Of a stretch of 13,274 nucleotides of DNA, positions 12,940-13,274 are shown in pieces. Positions within the stretch are counted from its first letter, which is position 1. The number at the start of each line of letters is the position of its first letter. A model generated the notes under the pieces. The model did not search any database. It was not told the origin of the DNA and saw only the letters and a list, made by a program, of their open reading frames with translations. The DNA is taken from positions 1-13,274 of the forward strand of contig JBJKPE010000209.1 in NCBI GenBank assembly GCA_046706685.1, written 5' to 3'. The position numbers and the translations under genes are program-made. Source of the stretch: JARRRD01 sp046706685 (lineage in GTDB: Bacteria > Nitrospirota > Thermodesulfovibrionia > Thermodesulfovibrionales > UBA6898).

Positions 12940-13274
12940 GAGAGACAAGGAGCAGCCCCTGTTTATGATCAGCGTTGTATCCCGGATGCTGAGCGTCCAT
13001 CCTCAGACGTTGAGGCTTTACGAGAAAGAGGGGCTGATCAACCCCCGGCGCACCAGGAAACAGAGGCTCTATTCAGAGCAGGATGTCGAGAAACTGGACC
13101 TGATTTTGCAGCTCACGAGGGAACTCGGGGTGAATAAGGCGGGTGTCGACATTATCCTCAGGATGAGACACAGGATGGAGATCATGCAGCGGGAGATGGA
13201 GGAAATGATGCGGTTCCTTGAAGAAGAAGTAAGAAAGGATTTTCAGGAAAAATTAAGGAAGGAACTGTCGGAAG
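12932..13274 (+). CDS. hspR: HspR, MerR-family heat-shock repressor (cut by window end)
   Basis: This frame encodes 114 residues before the window ends and is incomplete at its C-terminus. Residues about 12-80 form a MerR-type winged helix with the HspR hallmark VHPQTLRLYEKEGLI (22-36), RLYSEQDVEKL (45-55) and ELGVNKAGVDIIL (64-76). A predicted coiled-coil dimerisation helix (about 80-112) follows. HspR proteins repress chaperone genes through HAIR operators, with DnaK as co-repressor in Streptomyces. The GTG start at 12932 overlaps dnaJ by eight bases and keeps the usual short N-terminal extension. ATG 12965, with AAGGAG 12 bases upstream, is an alternative that would cut into the first strand. 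Nothing suggests it is broken; the truncation is only the window edge. Confidence 0.92.
   Translation, partial: MNKRDKEQPLFMISVVSRMLSVHPQTLRLYEKEGLINPRRTRKQRLYSEQDVEKLDLILQLTRELGVNKAGVDIILRMRHRMEIMQREMEEMMRFLEEEVRKDFQEKLRKELSE

Noticed and set aside
12096..12948. Two long minus-strand frames (over 230 codons) antisense to dnaJ
   Set aside because: The sense frame is a complete DnaJ with four zinc motifs; the antisense translations look like random proline-rich and arginine-rich sequence.
1..13274. CRISPR arrays, insertion sequences, prophage genes, toxin-antitoxin pairs, tRNA or rRNA genes
   Set aside because: I read both strands and found no spaced direct repeats, transposase motifs, terminal repeats or RNA-gene signatures.

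Overview
This 13.3 kb window is bacterial chromosome, dense with genes and moderately GC-rich. It has no mobile elements, tRNAs, rRNAs or CRISPR arrays that I can see. The lipid A and Kdo genes (lpxB, waaA, lpxK) show a Gram-negative (diderm) cell. The gnnA-gnnB pair, the dnaJ-hspR pair, the heavy use of AGG for arginine and several GTG starts would fit a Nitrospirota (Thermodesulfovibrio-like) or deltaproteobacterial lineage. That placement is an inference, not something the sequence proves.

Region 1 (1-2361): an extended -10 promoter leads into a UPF0173 metallo-beta-lactamase-fold hydrolase, which is stop-start coupled (TAATG) to birA (biotin-protein ligase with a DNA-binding N-terminus). 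Convergent to these, on the minus strand, is ogt (O6-alkylguanine-DNA alkyltransferase).

Region 2 (2626-9172) is a lipid A/Kdo cluster. gnnA (sugar-nucleotide 3-dehydrogenase) and gnnB (PLP aminotransferase) lie directly upstream of lpxB, followed by waaA (Kdo transferase), a small GlsB/YeaQ-type membrane protein with its own promoter, lpxK (lipid A 4'-kinase) and yjbQ. This order suggests that the cell builds lipid A on a 2,3-diamino-glucose backbone. Small-scale features here include a GNRA-capped hairpin between gnnA and gnnB, a possible 12-codon leader ORF coupled to lpxB, and an lpxK start with no room for a Shine-Dalgarno site, which looks leaderless.

Region 3 (9227-11532): an unnamed protein with a PD-(D/E)XK nuclease-like core, then a divergent class II (metal-dependent) aldolase with its own sigma70-type promoter.

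Region 4 (11533-13274): an intergenic stretch of about 310 bp with RNA hairpins and regulatory sites, then dnaJ (type I J-protein) overlapping hspR (MerR-family heat-shock repressor, cut by the window end). The dnaJ promoter is a near-consensus TTGACA-17-TATTAT. It is overlaid by a HAIR-like HspR operator and flanked by a second perfect inverted repeat, which fits autoregulation of the operon by HspR.

I see no wholly new multi-gene system. The strongest points are the GlcN3N lipid A inference, the HspR operator, the predicted nuclease and the divergent aldolase.
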